From an uncultured Bacilli bacterium (lineage in GTDB: Bacteria > Bacillota_I > Bacilli_A > RF39 > UBA660), in NCBI GenBank assembly GCA_947584105.1, contig CANPWK010000064.1, positions 1 through 6,298 on the forward strand: a stretch of 6,298 bases of DNA. The letters run 5' to 3'. Below the pieces are notes generated by a model, which had not been told where the DNA came from, made no database searches, and was given only the letters and a program-made list of their open reading frames with translations. How positions within the stretch are numbered: the first letter of the stretch is position 1; the number at the start of each line of letters is the position of its first letter. The position numbers and the translations under genes are program-made. Below are positions 6,239-6,298 of the stretch, one piece after another.

Positions 6239-6298
6239 ATGTTGGAAAAATTAAGAGAAAATACAAGTTATACAATTAATTTGTATTTTTTTATATTC
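6239..6298 (+). CDS. Possible 5' end of a plus-strand gene running off the window
   Basis: From ATG at 6239 the frame stays open for 20 codons to the window edge (MLEKLRENTSYTINLYFFIF), with AGGTGA at 6223-6228 as a distant Shine-Dalgarno candidate. The hydrophobic end could begin a membrane segment. It is too short to be sure. A competing reading is that the stretch is spacer carrying a terminator: the 9-bp stem AAAATACAA (6258-6266) with TTGTATTTT (6281-6289) is followed by T-rich sequence. Confidence 0.25.
   Translation, partial: MLEKLRENTSYTINLYFFIF
6258..6292 (+). terminator. Possible terminator hairpin at the right edge
   Basis: A 9-bp stem (6258-6266 with 6281-6289) with a 14-base loop leads into seven T at 6286-6292, part of which is the stem itself. 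It conflicts with reading 6239 onward as coding. No gene that it would serve on the plus strand is visible; on the minus strand it could end a gene lying to the right of the window. Confidence 0.35.

Noticed and set aside
1..6298. Mycoplasma-type genetic code (TGA read as Trp)
   Set aside because: Tryptophan is coded by TGG in the LCP and methyltransferase genes, and no gene needs TGA read through.
1..6298. CRISPR array or insertion sequence
   Set aside because: No regularly spaced repeats, transposase motifs or paired terminal inverted repeats were found.

Overview
The window is very AT-rich, uses the standard code (TGG codes for Trp in both the LCP protein and the methyltransferase) and has AAGGAG-type ribosome binding sites and housekeeping-sigma promoters. 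Together with LysM and LytR-CpsA-Psr cell-wall proteins, this points to a low-GC Bacillota, plausibly an uncultured gut Bacilli-type lineage. No species can be named from the sequence. Most of the window is ordinary chromosome; nothing in it proves a new system.

Layout from left to right. Positions 3-170 (+) hold the last LysM repeat of a wall-binding protein cut by the window edge. Positions 203-473 (+) hold decayed coding sequence in two frames, closed by a terminator at 481-515. A second hairpin at 566-594 faces it and ends the minus-strand genes. From there to 6142 every gene is on the minus strand. In transcription order these are tRNA-Arg(ACG) and tRNA-Pro(TGG) with their own promoter and terminator; a small gene broken by a 5-base duplication (5368-5744); an unrecognised 143-residue acidic, tyrosine-rich protein (4896-5327) ended by a hairpin; a D12-class adenine-N6 DNA methyltransferase (3714-4742) followed 16 bases later by an HD-domain dGTP triphosphohydrolase-like protein (2585-3697); and a 637-residue LCP wall-polymer ligase (622-2535) with its own strong promoter.

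Functionally the LCP protein and the LysM protein belong to cell-envelope assembly. The methyltransferase and dGTPase form a probable two-gene operon acting on DNA and the dNTP pool. The tRNAs are housekeeping. The broken gene, the decayed fragments and the unrecognised ORF suggest accessory DNA turning over beside the tRNA pair.

The points most worth a second look are the ten-cysteine modular tail of the LCP protein, the methyltransferase/dGTPase pairing, the broken gene that can be restored by removing one exact 5-base repeat, and the very short leader predicted for the LCP mRNA.
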